64,000 nucleotides of DNA from Dyella jiangningensis (GTDB lineage: Bacteria > Pseudomonadota > Gammaproteobacteria > Xanthomonadales > Rhodanobacteraceae), in NCBI GenBank assembly GCA_000632805.1, contig CP007444.1:4762772-4826771 (forward strand). The letters run 5' to 3'. A model generated the notes under the pieces. That model searched no databases. It saw only the letters and a list, made by a program, of their open reading frames with translations, and was not told where the DNA came from. The translations under genes were made by a program, and so were the position numbers. Shown in pieces: positions 51,704-60,320 of this stretch (position 1 is the stretch's first letter; the number at the start of each line of letters is the position of its first letter).

Positions 51704-52495
51704 ATGAATGCTACCCCCTTGGACGACAGCGACCCGCGCGCGCTGCTTGCCCGGTTCCTGCGGGCGCGGCGCGAGGCGGCGACGCCGGGCGACATGCAGG
51801 GCTATGGCCGTCGCCGCACGCCCGGGTTCCGTCGCGAGGAAGTGGCCCAGCTCGCCGGCATCAGCACCACCTGGTACACGTGGCTGGAGCAGGGTCGCGA
51901 CATCGCGCTGTCACCTGCCGCTTTGGCGCGCCTGGCCGACGCGCTTGGCCTGACCGCCGCGGAGCGGCATTACCTTTTCGAGCTGGCGCGGCGGCGTGAC
52001 CCGACACCGCCCGCGACGATCTCCAATGAATTGCCGGCAGAATGGCAACAGGCCGTCTCCGCCATGCCGATGCCCGCATACCTGCTCGATCGTGCGTGGT
52101 GCATCAGGTCATGCAATGCGGCCGCCGCCGAGCTGCTGGCAGCTTGGCTGGAAAGTGGCGAGCCTTGCCTGTTGCGCTATGTGTTCCTGCACCCCTCGGC
52201 ACGCGAGCTGATCTGCGACTGGGACGAACGCGCGCAACGCCTGGTGGCGGAGTTCCGTGCCGACATCGCCCAGCATGCGGACGACGCGCTGCTCGCCGCG
52301 CTGGTTGCCGGCCTGCAACGGGAGAGCGAAGCGTTCGCCCGCTTTTGGAGCCAGCACGACGTCTTGGCGCGTGAGGGCGGACGGCGCGCGTTCATGCATC
52401 CGCGGCTTGGCCTCCGACTGCACCGGCAGGTTACGCTGGTGCCTTCGGGACTGCCCGACCACAAGCTTGTCCTTCTGCTGCCCGAAGACGGCTAA
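51704..52495 (+). CDS. Helix-turn-helix regulator with MmyB-like ligand domain
   Basis: 263 residues. N-terminal XRE-like domain: RTPGFRREEVAQLAGISTTW then YTWLEQGRDIALSPAALARL, the signature of this family. C-terminal MmyB-like domain (residues ~110-260): PMPAYLLDRAWCIRSCNAAA, LLRYVFLHPSARELICDWDE and VTLVPSGLPDHKLVLLLPED. MmyB-like domains bind fatty-acid-type ligands. Sits between a divergent methyltransferase and, 25 nt downstream, the MGS-like gene. Confidence 0.9.
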   Translation: MNATPLDDSDPRALLARFLRARREAATPGDMQGYGRRRTPGFRREEVAQLAGISTTWYTWLEQGRDIALSPAALARLADALGLTAAERHYLFELARRRDPTPPATISNELPAEWQQAVSAMPMPAYLLDRAWCIRSCNAAAAELLAAWLESGEPCLLRYVFLHPSARELICDWDERAQRLVAEFRADIAQHADDALLAALVAGLQRESEAFARFWSQHDVLAREGGRRAFMHPRLGLRLHRQVTLVPSGLPDHKLVLLLPEDG

Positions 52496-52520
52496 TCCAC
52501 TTCATTCCTGAGGAATTCCC

Positions 52521-53393
52521 ATGCGCCTTGGCCTCGCTGCCAACCAACTCCATCACACCCAGGCCGATGCGGCGCTGTTCCGTTGGTTGCGTGCCTGCGA
52601 AGCGGGCATCCGCGAACTGGGTCTGGGGCTGCATGCGGTGGGGCGCACCTACGATGCCATCCAGCGCGCGGGTCACCTGGAAAACTATGCGGCGCTGCGC
52701 CGCTACCCATATGGTCGCGAGGGTGGCTTGATGAAACTCGTCGCCGAAGTGGTCGGGCTCGGCGAGGGCCGGGTGCTCGATGGCGCCATCTACTTGATCG
52801 ATCCGGTCGATCCGTCGTCCATTTTTCCCGAGGCGATTGCGCTCAAGCGCCAGTGCGTGATCCATGGCAAGCCCTTCATCTCCACCGTCGCCACGGCGCG
52901 CGACTGGATCGAGATGGAGCGTGTGCATGCGGGGCTCACGCCCGATCCCGGCGCGGACAATCTGCATGCGCTGGAAACGCAGACGCTTGCATTGATCGCG
53001 CACGATGCGATGAAACCGCAGATGCTCGCCTACGCGGCCGAGCACTTCGACGTGCTTTCGCGCTTTGCGCAGCGCGTGGGCACCGGCACCACGGGCCAGC
53101 GACTCAACGAGCTCGCCTGGAGCCTGGGTTGGCCCAGCGATGCACCTTGGGTGGAGCGCTACCAGAGCGGACCCATGGGTGGCGATGCGCAGATCGCCGA
53201 CCTGGTGCTGGAACGCCGCTGCCAGCGCGCGGTCTTCTTCGAGGATCCGCACGTGGCACGCCAGCACGAAGCGGATATCCAGCTGTTGGAGCGGGCGGTC
53301 ACCACGCGTACGGACGAGGCCGCATGCATTACTTCGCCTCGCGTGGCCGCGCGCTGGGCGGAGGGCGTGCGACTGCGGGCAGCACGCCGGTAA
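52521..53393 (+). CDS. Methylglyoxal synthase with two tandem MGS-like domains
   Basis: 290 residues, about twice the usual ~150. The C-terminal half (~153-290) is a regular methylglyoxal synthase: TLALIAHDAMKPQM (H161, D162), RVGTGTTGQRLNE, SGPMGGDAQIADL (D222) and VFFEDPHVARQHEADI (D242, H249). The N-terminal half aligns in the same order: GLAANQLHHTQAD, LHAVGRTYDAI, RYPYGREGGLMKLVAEVV, AIYLIDPVDPSSIFPEAIAL and KPFISTVATARDWI. But GGD has become GGL and the HD pair HH, so that half is probably not catalytic. MGS converts dihydroxyacetone phosphate to methylglyoxal. Probably cotranscribed with the MmyB-type regulator. Confidence 0.85.
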   Translation: MRLGLAANQLHHTQADAALFRWLRACEAGIRELGLGLHAVGRTYDAIQRAGHLENYAALRRYPYGREGGLMKLVAEVVGLGEGRVLDGAIYLIDPVDPSSIFPEAIALKRQCVIHGKPFISTVATARDWIEMERVHAGLTPDPGADNLHALETQTLALIAHDAMKPQMLAYAAEHFDVLSRFAQRVGTGTTGQRLNELAWSLGWPSDAPWVERYQSGPMGGDAQIADLVLERRCQRAVFFEDPHVARQHEADIQLLERAVTTRTDEAACITSPRVAARWAEGVRLRAARR

Positions 53394-53826
53394 GCACGCT
53401 TTTTGTCGAGCAGGCCCACTGGTTGGCTGGCGGATATCTTCGATGGATTTTCGAGGTTTTGCTGCATTTCTCGATGAAATCGATATGGCTCGAAATATGC
53501 TGGTGCTGCGAGGCAGCATGTTATTTGGACGTCCGGACGGCCTGTGATCCAGGTCTAATCGCGTCGATCAGCGGCGATCGTCCGTCTATCGCCGCTGTCG
53601 CATCGCGCATCACGACGTCGTGGCGAGGTCCGCGCAAGAAAATTCGCATCGCTATGACGACGTGGCGTCGTTGTTACGTACTTGTGATGCGCTTTCGCCG
53701 GTGAAATAGTCCTTCTGCGCCTGACCGGTCATTGGCTGGTTTTTCTCCTTTCGACTGTCCCGATGCCGTACCGGGACAGGCGCACTCGGGCCCGTCCCCA
53801 GGCCCTACACAAAAGAGGAGATCGCC
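53394..53826. other. Upstream region of the TonB-dependent receptor
   Basis: 433 bp without a gene, AT-richer than its surroundings. It holds a partial Crp/Clp-like site at 53543-53558 and a leader hairpin CTGTCCCG/CGGGACAG (53755-53779), followed by the ribosome site AGAGGAG (53815-53821). A transcription start is expected somewhere in 53560-53740; I cannot fix it. Confidence 0.5.
53543..53558. promoter_or_regulatory. Partial Crp/Clp-like site upstream of the TonB-dependent receptor
   Basis: TGTGA-TCCAGG-TCTAA: perfect left half-site, spacer identical at five of six positions to the fimbrial site (ACCAGG), right half matching at three of five. 269 bp before the receptor start codon. Confidence 0.3.
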
Positions 53827-56646
53827 ATGAAGCGCAACAAGCTTGCCTTGTCGTTGGCTGGGCTTTTTCTCACGTCGACGTCCAGCGTCGTGTTTGCTCA
53901 GGACAATAGCCCGGCTGCCCAGCCCCAGGCCTCGCAGGAGCAACAGGCCAAGCAACTGCAGACCATCACCGTGACCGGCTCGGCGCTGCCACGCGTCGAC
54001 GTCGAGACACCTTCTCCCGTCACCGTCATTACCGCCGCGCAGATCGAACGCAGCGGCTTGAAGACCGTCAGCGATGTCGTTCGTGCGATATCGGCCGACA
54101 ACAGCGGAAGCATCCCCACTTCATTCACCGCCGGCTTTGCCGCCGGATCTTCGGGCGTGGCGCTGCGCGGCCTGACCGTGAACTCCACGCTCGTTCTCAT
54201 CGACGGCAGGCGCAGCGCGAGCTATGCGCTGGCGGACGACGGACAACGCACGTTCGTCGATCTCAACACCATTCCGGTCAATGCGGTCGAGCGCATCGAC
54301 GTGCTGAAGGATGGCGCATCCTCGCTGTATGGCGCGGACGCCATCGCCGGCGTGGTGAACATCATCCTCAAGCCGAGCTACCGGGGCGGCGAGGCCACGG
54401 CAGAGATCGGTACGTCGCAGCACGGCGGCGGCACCACCAAGCGCTTTACCGGGTTGCTCGGCGGCGGTGACCTGGACAAGGACGGACACAATGCCTATCT
54501 GAGCGTCGAGTACCAGAAGGACGACCCCATCAAGCTCAAGGATCGCGACTTTCCCTACAACACGACCGACCTTTCTTCGATCGGCGGCAACAACCTGATC
54601 CAGGGCCAGCCCAGCCTCAACCTCGGTTCCACCTACGGCACGGTGACACCAGCGATGCTGACCCGGCCGGGCGACCTCACCTCGGGCGTGCCGTTGCCCG
54701 GTGCCGTGGCGCAGCCATTGCGGCCTTGCGGATCGGATTCCACGCTGGTCACCAACGACCCGAGCAATCCTGGCAGCTACTGTGCGCAGAACCAGACCGG
54801 GCAGAACGTGCAGATTGCGCCCGAGCAGGAGCGTCTTGGTTTGTATAGCCGCTTTACCGTCAAGCTGAGTGACGATGCGACCGCTTATCTGTCTGCCAGC
54901 TATTTCCAGAACGAGGTACAGACCACCGCTGTACCGCCGCAGATCCAGACGAGCACGCCCAAGAACACCAATGCCATCACCCTGCCACCCACGTTGCCGG
55001 ACGGATCGCTCAACCCGAACAATCCGTTTGCCGCACAAGGGCAGTACGCGCTGATCAACTACGCGTTTCCCGGCCTGCAGTTTGGCGCCATCGACAATAC
55101 CAACCACAACCTGCGCGTCGCTGCTGGCGTGAAAGGGCATGCCTGGGGCTGGGATTACGACAGCGCACTGGTGATCAACCACACCTGGCTGGACATCAAC
55201 AACTTCGGATACCTCAACTACAACCAGCTGATCAGCGACATCACGAATGGCACCTACAACTTCATCAACCCGTCGGCGAATTCGAAAGCGACGGTGCAAG
55301 CCCTGTCACCGACCTTGAACAAGACATCGACGACCGACATGGATTCGCTGGACTTCCGTGCATCTCGCGAGCTGTGGGAGATGGATGGCGGTCCCATGGG
55401 TCTTGGCGTCGGTGCCGATTTCCGCCATGAAAAGCAGCACGATCCCGACCTCAACCCCGACCTGGCCGCACAGGGCCTGGGCATCGCGCACACCATCGGC
55501 AGTCGCAACGTATATGGCGTCTACGGTGAAGTGGTGATGCCGCTGCTGCAGTCGCTGGAACTCGACCTGTCGGCACGTTACGACCATTACTCCGACTTCG
55601 GCAGCAACGTTTCGCCGAAGGCGGGATTCAAGTGGAAACCGATCGACATGCTGGCGATCCGCGGCACCTATTCACAAGGCTTCCGCGCGCCAAGCTTTGC
55701 GGAGAATGGCTCCAGTGCGTCCGAAGGCTTCACCACGTATACGCCGCCGCCCGATTTCCAGGCGGCCCACGGCGGCAACGGCTATGTGCAACCGTACCCG
55801 CTGGGTTTCCTCACCGCGGCCAACCCGAACATCAAGCCCGAGAAATCGGAAAGCTACACGTTCGGCATCGTGGTGCAGCCATGGCAGCCGATCAGCCTGT
55901 CGCTGGATTACTACGACATCAAGAAGTCGGGCGTGATCACTGCAGCCGACTCGGGAGCGGTACTGGATGCGTATTACGCGGGCCAGCCGCTGCCGCCCAA
56001 CACCGGCATCGTGGTGGATAACCCCGATCCGCAGAACCCGACGGCGTTGCCGAGGCCCATTGTGGTCGAGGCGCTGTACGTCAATGAGAACCGCCTCGAG
56101 ACCAGCGGCCTGGATGCCGATCTGCGTGCCGACTTCAAGTTCAACGACGCATGGCGCTGGATCAGTGAGCTCAACGCCACGCAGATCTTCGAATGGAACC
56201 TGCATCTGCAGGACGGATCGGTGCAACGCTTTGTCGGTACGCATGGGCCGTACCAGCTGTCATCCGGCGCGGGCACGCCACGCACGCGCGCCTCATGGGC
56301 CAACACCGTGATGTGGAAGGCGCTGACATTGACCGGCACGTTCTACTACACCAGTGGCATGTCATTCGAAGTACCCGACATCAGCCCGGGATGCTTCTCG
56401 ACCAACACCATCACGGGCGCGAACTTCCCAGGCAGTTGCCATATGTCGTCGATTACCACGTTCGACCTCACCGGCAGTTACGACATCAACGACCACGTCT
56501 CCGTCTACGGCTCGATCATGAACGCGTTCGATCGCAAGCCGCCGTTGGATCCCATCAACTACGCGGCCAACAACTACAACCCGACCTACGGCTATTCGGG
56601 CATCGTGGGCCGATTCTTCAACGTGGGCGTGAAGGTGAGGATGTAA
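53827..56646 (+). CDS. TonB-dependent outer-membrane receptor
   Basis: 939 residues, signal peptide ending SVVFAQ. TonB box region LQTITVTGSALPR, then the plug: ETPSPVTVITAAQIERSGLK, RGLTVNSTLVLIDGRR, IPVNAVERIDVLKDGASSLY and GADAIAGVVNIILK. The large beta barrel ends GIVGRFFNVGVKVRM. Barrel segments SFKWKP-like AGFKWKPIDMLAIRGTYSQG and FRAPSFAENG are typical. It imports a bulky nutrient; the ITVTGS-type N-terminus is common among Xanthomonadales carbohydrate or peptide receptors, but no linked enzymes define the substrate. Has its own terminator. Confidence 0.93.
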   Translation: MKRNKLALSLAGLFLTSTSSVVFAQDNSPAAQPQASQEQQAKQLQTITVTGSALPRVDVETPSPVTVITAAQIERSGLKTVSDVVRAISADNSGSIPTSFTAGFAAGSSGVALRGLTVNSTLVLIDGRRSASYALADDGQRTFVDLNTIPVNAVERIDVLKDGASSLYGADAIAGVVNIILKPSYRGGEATAEIGTSQHGGGTTKRFTGLLGGGDLDKDGHNAYLSVEYQKDDPIKLKDRDFPYNTTDLSSIGGNNLIQGQPSLNLGSTYGTVTPAMLTRPGDLTSGVPLPGAVAQPLRPCGSDSTLVTNDPSNPGSYCAQNQTGQNVQIAPEQERLGLYSRFTVKLSDDATAYLSASYFQNEVQTTAVPPQIQTSTPKNTNAITLPPTLPDGSLNPNNPFAAQGQYALINYAFPGLQFGAIDNTNHNLRVAAGVKGHAWGWDYDSALVINHTWLDINNFGYLNYNQLISDITNGTYNFINPSANSKATVQALSPTLNKTSTTDMDSLDFRASRELWEMDGGPMGLGVGADFRHEKQHDPDLNPDLAAQGLGIAHTIGSRNVYGVYGEVVMPLLQSLELDLSARYDHYSDFGSNVSPKAGFKWKPIDMLAIRGTYSQGFRAPSFAENGSSASEGFTTYTPPPDFQAAHGGNGYVQPYPLGFLTAANPNIKPEKSESYTFGIVVQPWQPISLSLDYYDIKKSGVITAADSGAVLDAYYAGQPLPPNTGIVVDNPDPQNPTALPRPIVVEALYVNENRLETSGLDADLRADFKFNDAWRWISELNATQIFEWNLHLQDGSVQRFVGTHGPYQLSSGAGTPRTRASWANTVMWKALTLTGTFYYTSGMSFEVPDISPGCFSTNTITGANFPGSCHMSSITTFDLTGSYDINDHVSVYGSIMNAFDRKPPLDPINYAANNYNPTYGYSGIVGRFFNVGVKVRM

Positions 56647-56669
56647 GCGTTCCATGCCGGAGCAGCGCG

Positions 56670-56703
56670 ACGGCGCATCGTGTTCGCGGTGCGCCGTTTT
56701 TTT
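56670..56703 (+). terminator. Intrinsic terminator after the TonB-dependent receptor
   Basis: ACGGCGCA / TGCGCCGT stem (56670-56677, 56690-56697) with a 12-nt loop, followed by a run of seven T (56697-56703). Confidence 0.85.
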
Positions 56704-56740
56704 GCTGGCGTTGTCGTCGGTCGTTGCCGACAATGCACGC

Positions 56741-57502
56741 ATGTGCCTGATCGCCTTTGCCTGGAACCATCATCCTCGCTGGCGCCTGCTGCTCGCGGGC
56801 AATCGCGACGAATTCCACGCGCGTCCCAGCGCGCCGCTTGCGCGCTGGCCGGCACCGCCGATCATCGCCGGCAAGGACCTGGAAGCCGGTGGCACCTGGC
56901 TGGGCGTCACCGATGGCGGTCGCTGCAGCGTGGTCACCAACGTCCGCGACCCACGCGATCCGCAAGTGGGGCGGTCACGCGGATGGCTGGCGCTCGACTA
57001 CCTGGGGGGCAGCGCCGACGCCACAGCGCATGCTGGTGCGCTCCTGACGACCGCGTCGGATTACCGCCCCTTCAACCTGCTCACGTTCGATGCGAGCACC
57101 GCATTCTATCTTGGCAACCGGCCAGAGCCGCGGGCGCAGGCGATCACGCCTGGCGTGCATGGGCTCTCCAACGCCGACTTCAACACGCCTTGGCCCAAGA
57201 CGCGCGCCCTGATGCAGCGGATGGAAGCGTGGCTCAGTCACGGTGACGACGACGATTTCGCACCGCTGTTCGCCGCGCTCGCCGACCCTCACGGCTATCC
57301 GGACGATCAGCTGCCCGATACCGGCATCGGCTTGGAGCGGGAGCGCTGGCTCTCCTCGGCCTTCATCAGCGGCGAACGCTACGGTACGCGGGCGAGCACC
57401 GTGGTAGCCATCGGTCACGACGGTCGCGGCGTGGTGGTGGAGCGGCGCTTTGGTCCATTCGGGCGCGAAGAAGGCGAGACGGCCATTCCGATCGGGGCAT
57501 GA
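56741..57502 (+). CDS. NRDE family protein (TANGO2-like)
   Basis: 253 residues from MCLIAFAWNHHPRWRLLLAG, which continues NRDEFHARPSAPLARW, the family name motif. GKDLEAGGTWLGVTDGGR and VTNVRDP follow, then LVNRGWLALDYL-like GRSRGWLALDYLGG. The exposed Cys2 at the N-terminus is the conserved nucleophile-like residue of the Ntn-type fold. Function in bacteria unknown; eukaryotic TANGO2 is linked to heme and lipid handling. The start lies 38 nt after the upstream terminator. Confidence 0.92.
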   Translation: MCLIAFAWNHHPRWRLLLAGNRDEFHARPSAPLARWPAPPIIAGKDLEAGGTWLGVTDGGRCSVVTNVRDPRDPQVGRSRGWLALDYLGGSADATAHAGALLTTASDYRPFNLLTFDASTAFYLGNRPEPRAQAITPGVHGLSNADFNTPWPKTRALMQRMEAWLSHGDDDDFAPLFAALADPHGYPDDQLPDTGIGLERERWLSSAFISGERYGTRASTVVAIGHDGRGVVVERRFGPFGREEGETAIPIGA

Positions 57503-57557
57503 AGCGCTGCACTTATGGTGCGAGCTTTGCGTGACCATCCGAGCACCGGGTGGGCTC

Positions 57558-57582
57558 GTCGCGCAGAGGGAACGCTCCCACA
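57558..57582 (-). repeat. REP element, degenerate
   Basis: GTCGCGCAGAGGGAACG followed by CTCCCACA; the inner palindrome is lost by three changes. It lies between the convergent NRDE and YchJ genes. Confidence 0.55.
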
Positions 57583-57597
57583 GGAAGCCGGCAGGGC

Positions 57598-58017
57598 TCA
57601 GTCGGCCTTGCCGGGAAATTCGCCGTCCACGTAGTACCAGCGGCCATCCTCGCGCACGAAGCGGCTGATCTCATGCATGCGCTGCGCCTTGCCCCCGCCA
57701 TAGCGCAGCCGGGCTACGAACTCCACGATGGCTTCGTCGCCGCTTTCCTCGTGGCGTTTTACCGTCAGGCCCAACCACGTCGGCGAGGGCTGCTGCGAGG
57801 TGAGCTTGAGATGCGCAGGTCGCGTGCTGTGGTGCCAGGTCGCCAGCAGGTAGTCCTCTCGCTTGAGCACATAGGCGCTGTAACGCGAACGCATCAGTTG
57901 CTCTGCCGTGGTGGCTACACCGCCTTCATGGAGCAGTCCGCAGCAACAGGCGTAGCCGGCGTCGTTGCCGCAAGGGCAGGGCGTCAAGGTATCGATGGCT
58001 TGCACGTAGGGTCGCAT
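57598..58017 (-). CDS. YchJ family protein with SEC-C motif
   Basis: 139 residues from MRPYVQAIDTL. The SEC-C-like zinc motif is at the N-terminus (CPCGNDAGYACCCGLLHEGG), followed by the YchJ core LMRSRYSAYVLKREDYLLAT, TWHHSTRP, WLGLTVKR and EFVARLR with the terminal RFVREDGRWYYVDGEF. The motif probably binds zinc. Role unknown. The open frame continues upstream without support. Confidence 0.88.
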   Translation of the reverse strand: MRPYVQAIDTLTPCPCGNDAGYACCCGLLHEGGVATTAEQLMRSRYSAYVLKREDYLLATWHHSTRPAHLKLTSQQPSPTWLGLTVKRHEESGDEAIVEFVARLRYGGGKAQRMHEISRFVREDGRWYYVDGEFPGKAD

Positions 58018-58118
58018 GGCCTGGGCGTGGCGCGGCGGAGGACGCCTCTGGCGTGCATCCTGACGCCTTTTGACCCCGAATGCCAAGAGCCCCGTACGCA
58101 GGAGACGCGGGGAAGCGA

Positions 58119-58712
58119 TCAGCGCCGGCGTTGCCACACCCGCAAGCGGTTGTTGGCAGGCATGGCGATGTCATCGACCAGGTCGAAGCCAGCCACTTCG
58201 GCCAAAGCGTCCACGGCTTCGGCGTCGCGGATGCGCATGTGCGCGCCGCGTGCCTGCAGCCACACGTCGAATTCGGCGTTGCTGTCGCTGGTGTAGCGGC
58301 CGCCGTAGTTGAATGGGCCGTAGATGGCGACGATGGCGTCGTCGATGGTGGCTCGGCCAAGATGGTCGAACCATTGCTCGACCTCGCTCCACGCCATGAT
58401 ATGCAGCGTGTTGGCGCTGAATACAGCATCGTAGCGATGCGTGGGCCATGCGCCGCCGACATCCAGTTCAATCGGCGGTGGCGTATTGGGCAGGCGTGCC
58501 TCGTCGAGCCACAGGCGGATGCCCGGCAGGTTTTCCGCGCGGTCCGAACATTGCCAGCGAAGCGTCGGCAGGGCCTGCGCGAAATGCACCGCATGCTGGC
58601 CCGTGCCACTGCCGATCTCCAGTACGTCGCGGCGATCGGCGAACCGCTCGCGCAACACCTCGAGAATTGGCTCGCGGTTGCGCTCGCACGAGGGCGCGCT
58701 GGGCTTGTCCAC
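58119..58712 (-). CDS. DUF938 family, SAM methyltransferase-like protein
   Basis: 197 residues from a GTG that directly follows the TAA of the small membrane protein gene. Starts KPSAPSCERNREPILEVLRE, the DUF938 hallmark, then SAM-binding VLEIGSGTGQHAVHFAQAL, VFSANTLHIMAWSEVEQWFD and AIYGPFNYGGRYTSDSNAEF. The family is methyltransferase-like with unknown substrate. Confidence 0.9.
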   Translation of the reverse strand: MDKPSAPSCERNREPILEVLRERFADRRDVLEIGSGTGQHAVHFAQALPTLRWQCSDRAENLPGIRLWLDEARLPNTPPPIELDVGGAWPTHRYDAVFSANTLHIMAWSEVEQWFDHLGRATIDDAIVAIYGPFNYGGRYTSDSNAEFDVWLQARGAHMRIRDAEAVDALAEVAGFDLVDDIAMPANNRLRVWQRRR

Positions 58713-58910
58713 TTACACCGGCCGTCCGCGCAGTACACGCGCCGGCAACATCAGGAGCGCGCTGAGAAACGCAAATACCGCCGTCACGGTGATACCTACC
58801 AGCCGCAATGGCAGGACCAGCAGCCACACGATCGGATACAGCACGATCGCCAGCAGCGCGAGCGGCCAACAGAACACCAGCAGCAACAACCAGAGCAGGA
58901 AGGCGACCAT
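58713..58910 (-). CDS. Small two-helix membrane protein
   Basis: 65 residues from MVAFLLWLLLLVFCWPLALL. Two or three hydrophobic stretches (AIVLYPIVWLLVLPLRLVGI and TVTAVFAFLSALLMLPARVL) with a short basic tail RGRPV. The frame opens earlier, but the extra residues are polar and poorly supported. Stop TAA abuts the GTG of the next gene, so they are probably translated together. No known function. Confidence 0.65.
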   Translation of the reverse strand: MVAFLLWLLLLVFCWPLALLAIVLYPIVWLLVLPLRLVGITVTAVFAFLSALLMLPARVLRGRPV

Positions 58911-58979
58911 GGCCCAGTCCTCATGCCGGAAACGGCACCACTTTACTCCGGGGCGCGGCAACGTCGTAGATGACTACTT

Positions 58980-59558
58980 TCACCCCATCGGTTTCACGCC
59001 GATCAGCCAGCCGTGCAGCCAGAACGCGAATACCGCCCAGGCAACCACGCCCGCCACGACCACAATGAGGTCGCCCTTCGCCGTGCCTGCCGGATAGCTG
59101 ACGCCCGCGGCGCGATCGCGGCGGCGCGCGCTGATGAAATCGACCACGGCCCAAAGCAGGAACGCACCGAACAGCACCACGTCATGCAGCATGCCGGTGG
59201 CGAGCAGATGGCCAAACGCCCAGGTCTTCACGCCGGCCAGCATGGGATGGCCAAGCTTCGCCTTGAAGTGATTGCCGGGCGCGTACGCGGCGACCACCAG
59301 GATGAAGGCGATCAGGGTGAACAGTGCATTGAGATGGCGAAGCCATATCGGCGGCACATAAAGCAGCACCGGTTGCTGCCGCGCCAAGCCGAAGCCCCAG
59401 ATGATCAAGGCGAATCCCGCGATGGAGACCAGCGTATACAGGCCTTTCCAGCCTTTTTCGCCCAGCCGGGCAACCTGGCGGCTGCGCCAGTCGTTGGCAA
59501 AAATGCGGACGGAATGCGCTCCGAGAAACAAGACCAGACCGAGGATCAGGACTGCCAT
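58980..59558 (-). CDS. NnrU family membrane protein
   Basis: 192 residues with about five membrane helices. MAVLILGLVLFLGAHSVRIF, then GEKGWKGLYTLVSIAGFALI, PPIWLRHLNALFTLIAFILV, GHPMLAGVKTWAFGHLLATG and LHDVVLFGAFLLWAVVDFIS are the conserved NnrU segments. NnrU is tied to nitrite/nitric-oxide metabolism in some bacteria, but no denitrification genes are near, so only the family is claimed. Confidence 0.88.
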   Translation of the reverse strand: MAVLILGLVLFLGAHSVRIFANDWRSRQVARLGEKGWKGLYTLVSIAGFALIIWGFGLARQQPVLLYVPPIWLRHLNALFTLIAFILVVAAYAPGNHFKAKLGHPMLAGVKTWAFGHLLATGMLHDVVLFGAFLLWAVVDFISARRRDRAAGVSYPAGTAKGDLIVVVAGVVAWAVFAFWLHGWLIGVKPMG

Positions 59559-59650
59559 GGGCTCACCTGTAGGGTTGGCGGAACGGCCTGATCATACGGG
59601 CAAGTGGGTGTCCAAGGATGACAATGGCCAGCCCGCACTCCCGTTCTTCC

Positions 59651-59749
59651 TGTGGGAGCGCACCCTGTGCGCGACAGGCCTCGCGGCAACATTGTGATCA
59701 GAGGCGTGGAGGGCTCGCGTCACAGTCGCGCACAGGGTGCGCTCCCGCA
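59651..59749. repeat. REPIN between nnrU-like and HutD genes
   Basis: REP at 59651-59675 faces an inverted REP at 59725-59749 (one change, CTCCCGCA) across 49 nt. Confidence 0.82.
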
Positions 59750-59765
59750 GGGAAACCTGTTGTCC

Positions 59766-60320
59766 TCAGTTCGGCTGTGCCAGCGCCATCAACACGATGG
59801 AACCTTCGGCCAGCTCGAAGGGGCTGCGATCGGGTAGCCACGCATCGCCTGCCTGCAACTCGCCGTCGATGGTCGTCACCGTGCCGCGCGCGACGTACAG
59901 CAGCACGCAAGATGCATCCGGTTCGTGGCTTCCTTCTTGGGCAAGCGCGCGCACCCCGCCGTGTCCCCATGCGCGCCGGATCATCAGGTTGAAGTCGCGC
60001 GTGGCGCCACCAGCCATCGTCACTTCCACGCGCGCCTCGCCGGAAAACGCGAACGGTTCGAACGGAACGACCAGCGCGTGCTCGCGTGCGCCATCGAGTG
60101 TCATGGTGAAGCCGTCGCCTTCCAGCAGCACGATCTGTCGATCGATGCCGGGAAACGTGGAGAACGGTGCCGCGCTGTTCACCTCGGCCACGCTCACGCG
60201 CCACAGGAAATCGTCGCTGCCGGCGTTCGCGGGAAAGCGCGCGATTTCACGCGTGGTCCCCATGCCGTTCTTCCATGGCTGCGGTTGCGTATCGGCGCTG
60301 CGGACGATGTGAAACGTCAT
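59766..60320 (-). CDS. HutD/Ves family cupin protein
   Basis: 184 residues. Begins HIVRSADTQPQPWKNGMGTT and REIARFP, then FLWRVSVAEVNSAAPFSTFP and GIDRQIVLLEGDGFTMTLDG, the HutD signature. In Pseudomonas HutD is linked to histidine use and may bind a pathway intermediate; no hut genes are here. Its ATG overlaps the dinG stop (ATGA), so it is read with dinG. Confidence 0.87.
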   Translation of the reverse strand: MTFHIVRSADTQPQPWKNGMGTTREIARFPANAGSDDFLWRVSVAEVNSAAPFSTFPGIDRQIVLLEGDGFTMTLDGAREHALVVPFEPFAFSGEARVEVTMAGGATRDFNLMIRRAWGHGGVRALAQEGSHEPDASCVLLYVARGTVTTIDGELQAGDAWLPDRSPFELAEGSIVLMALAQPN

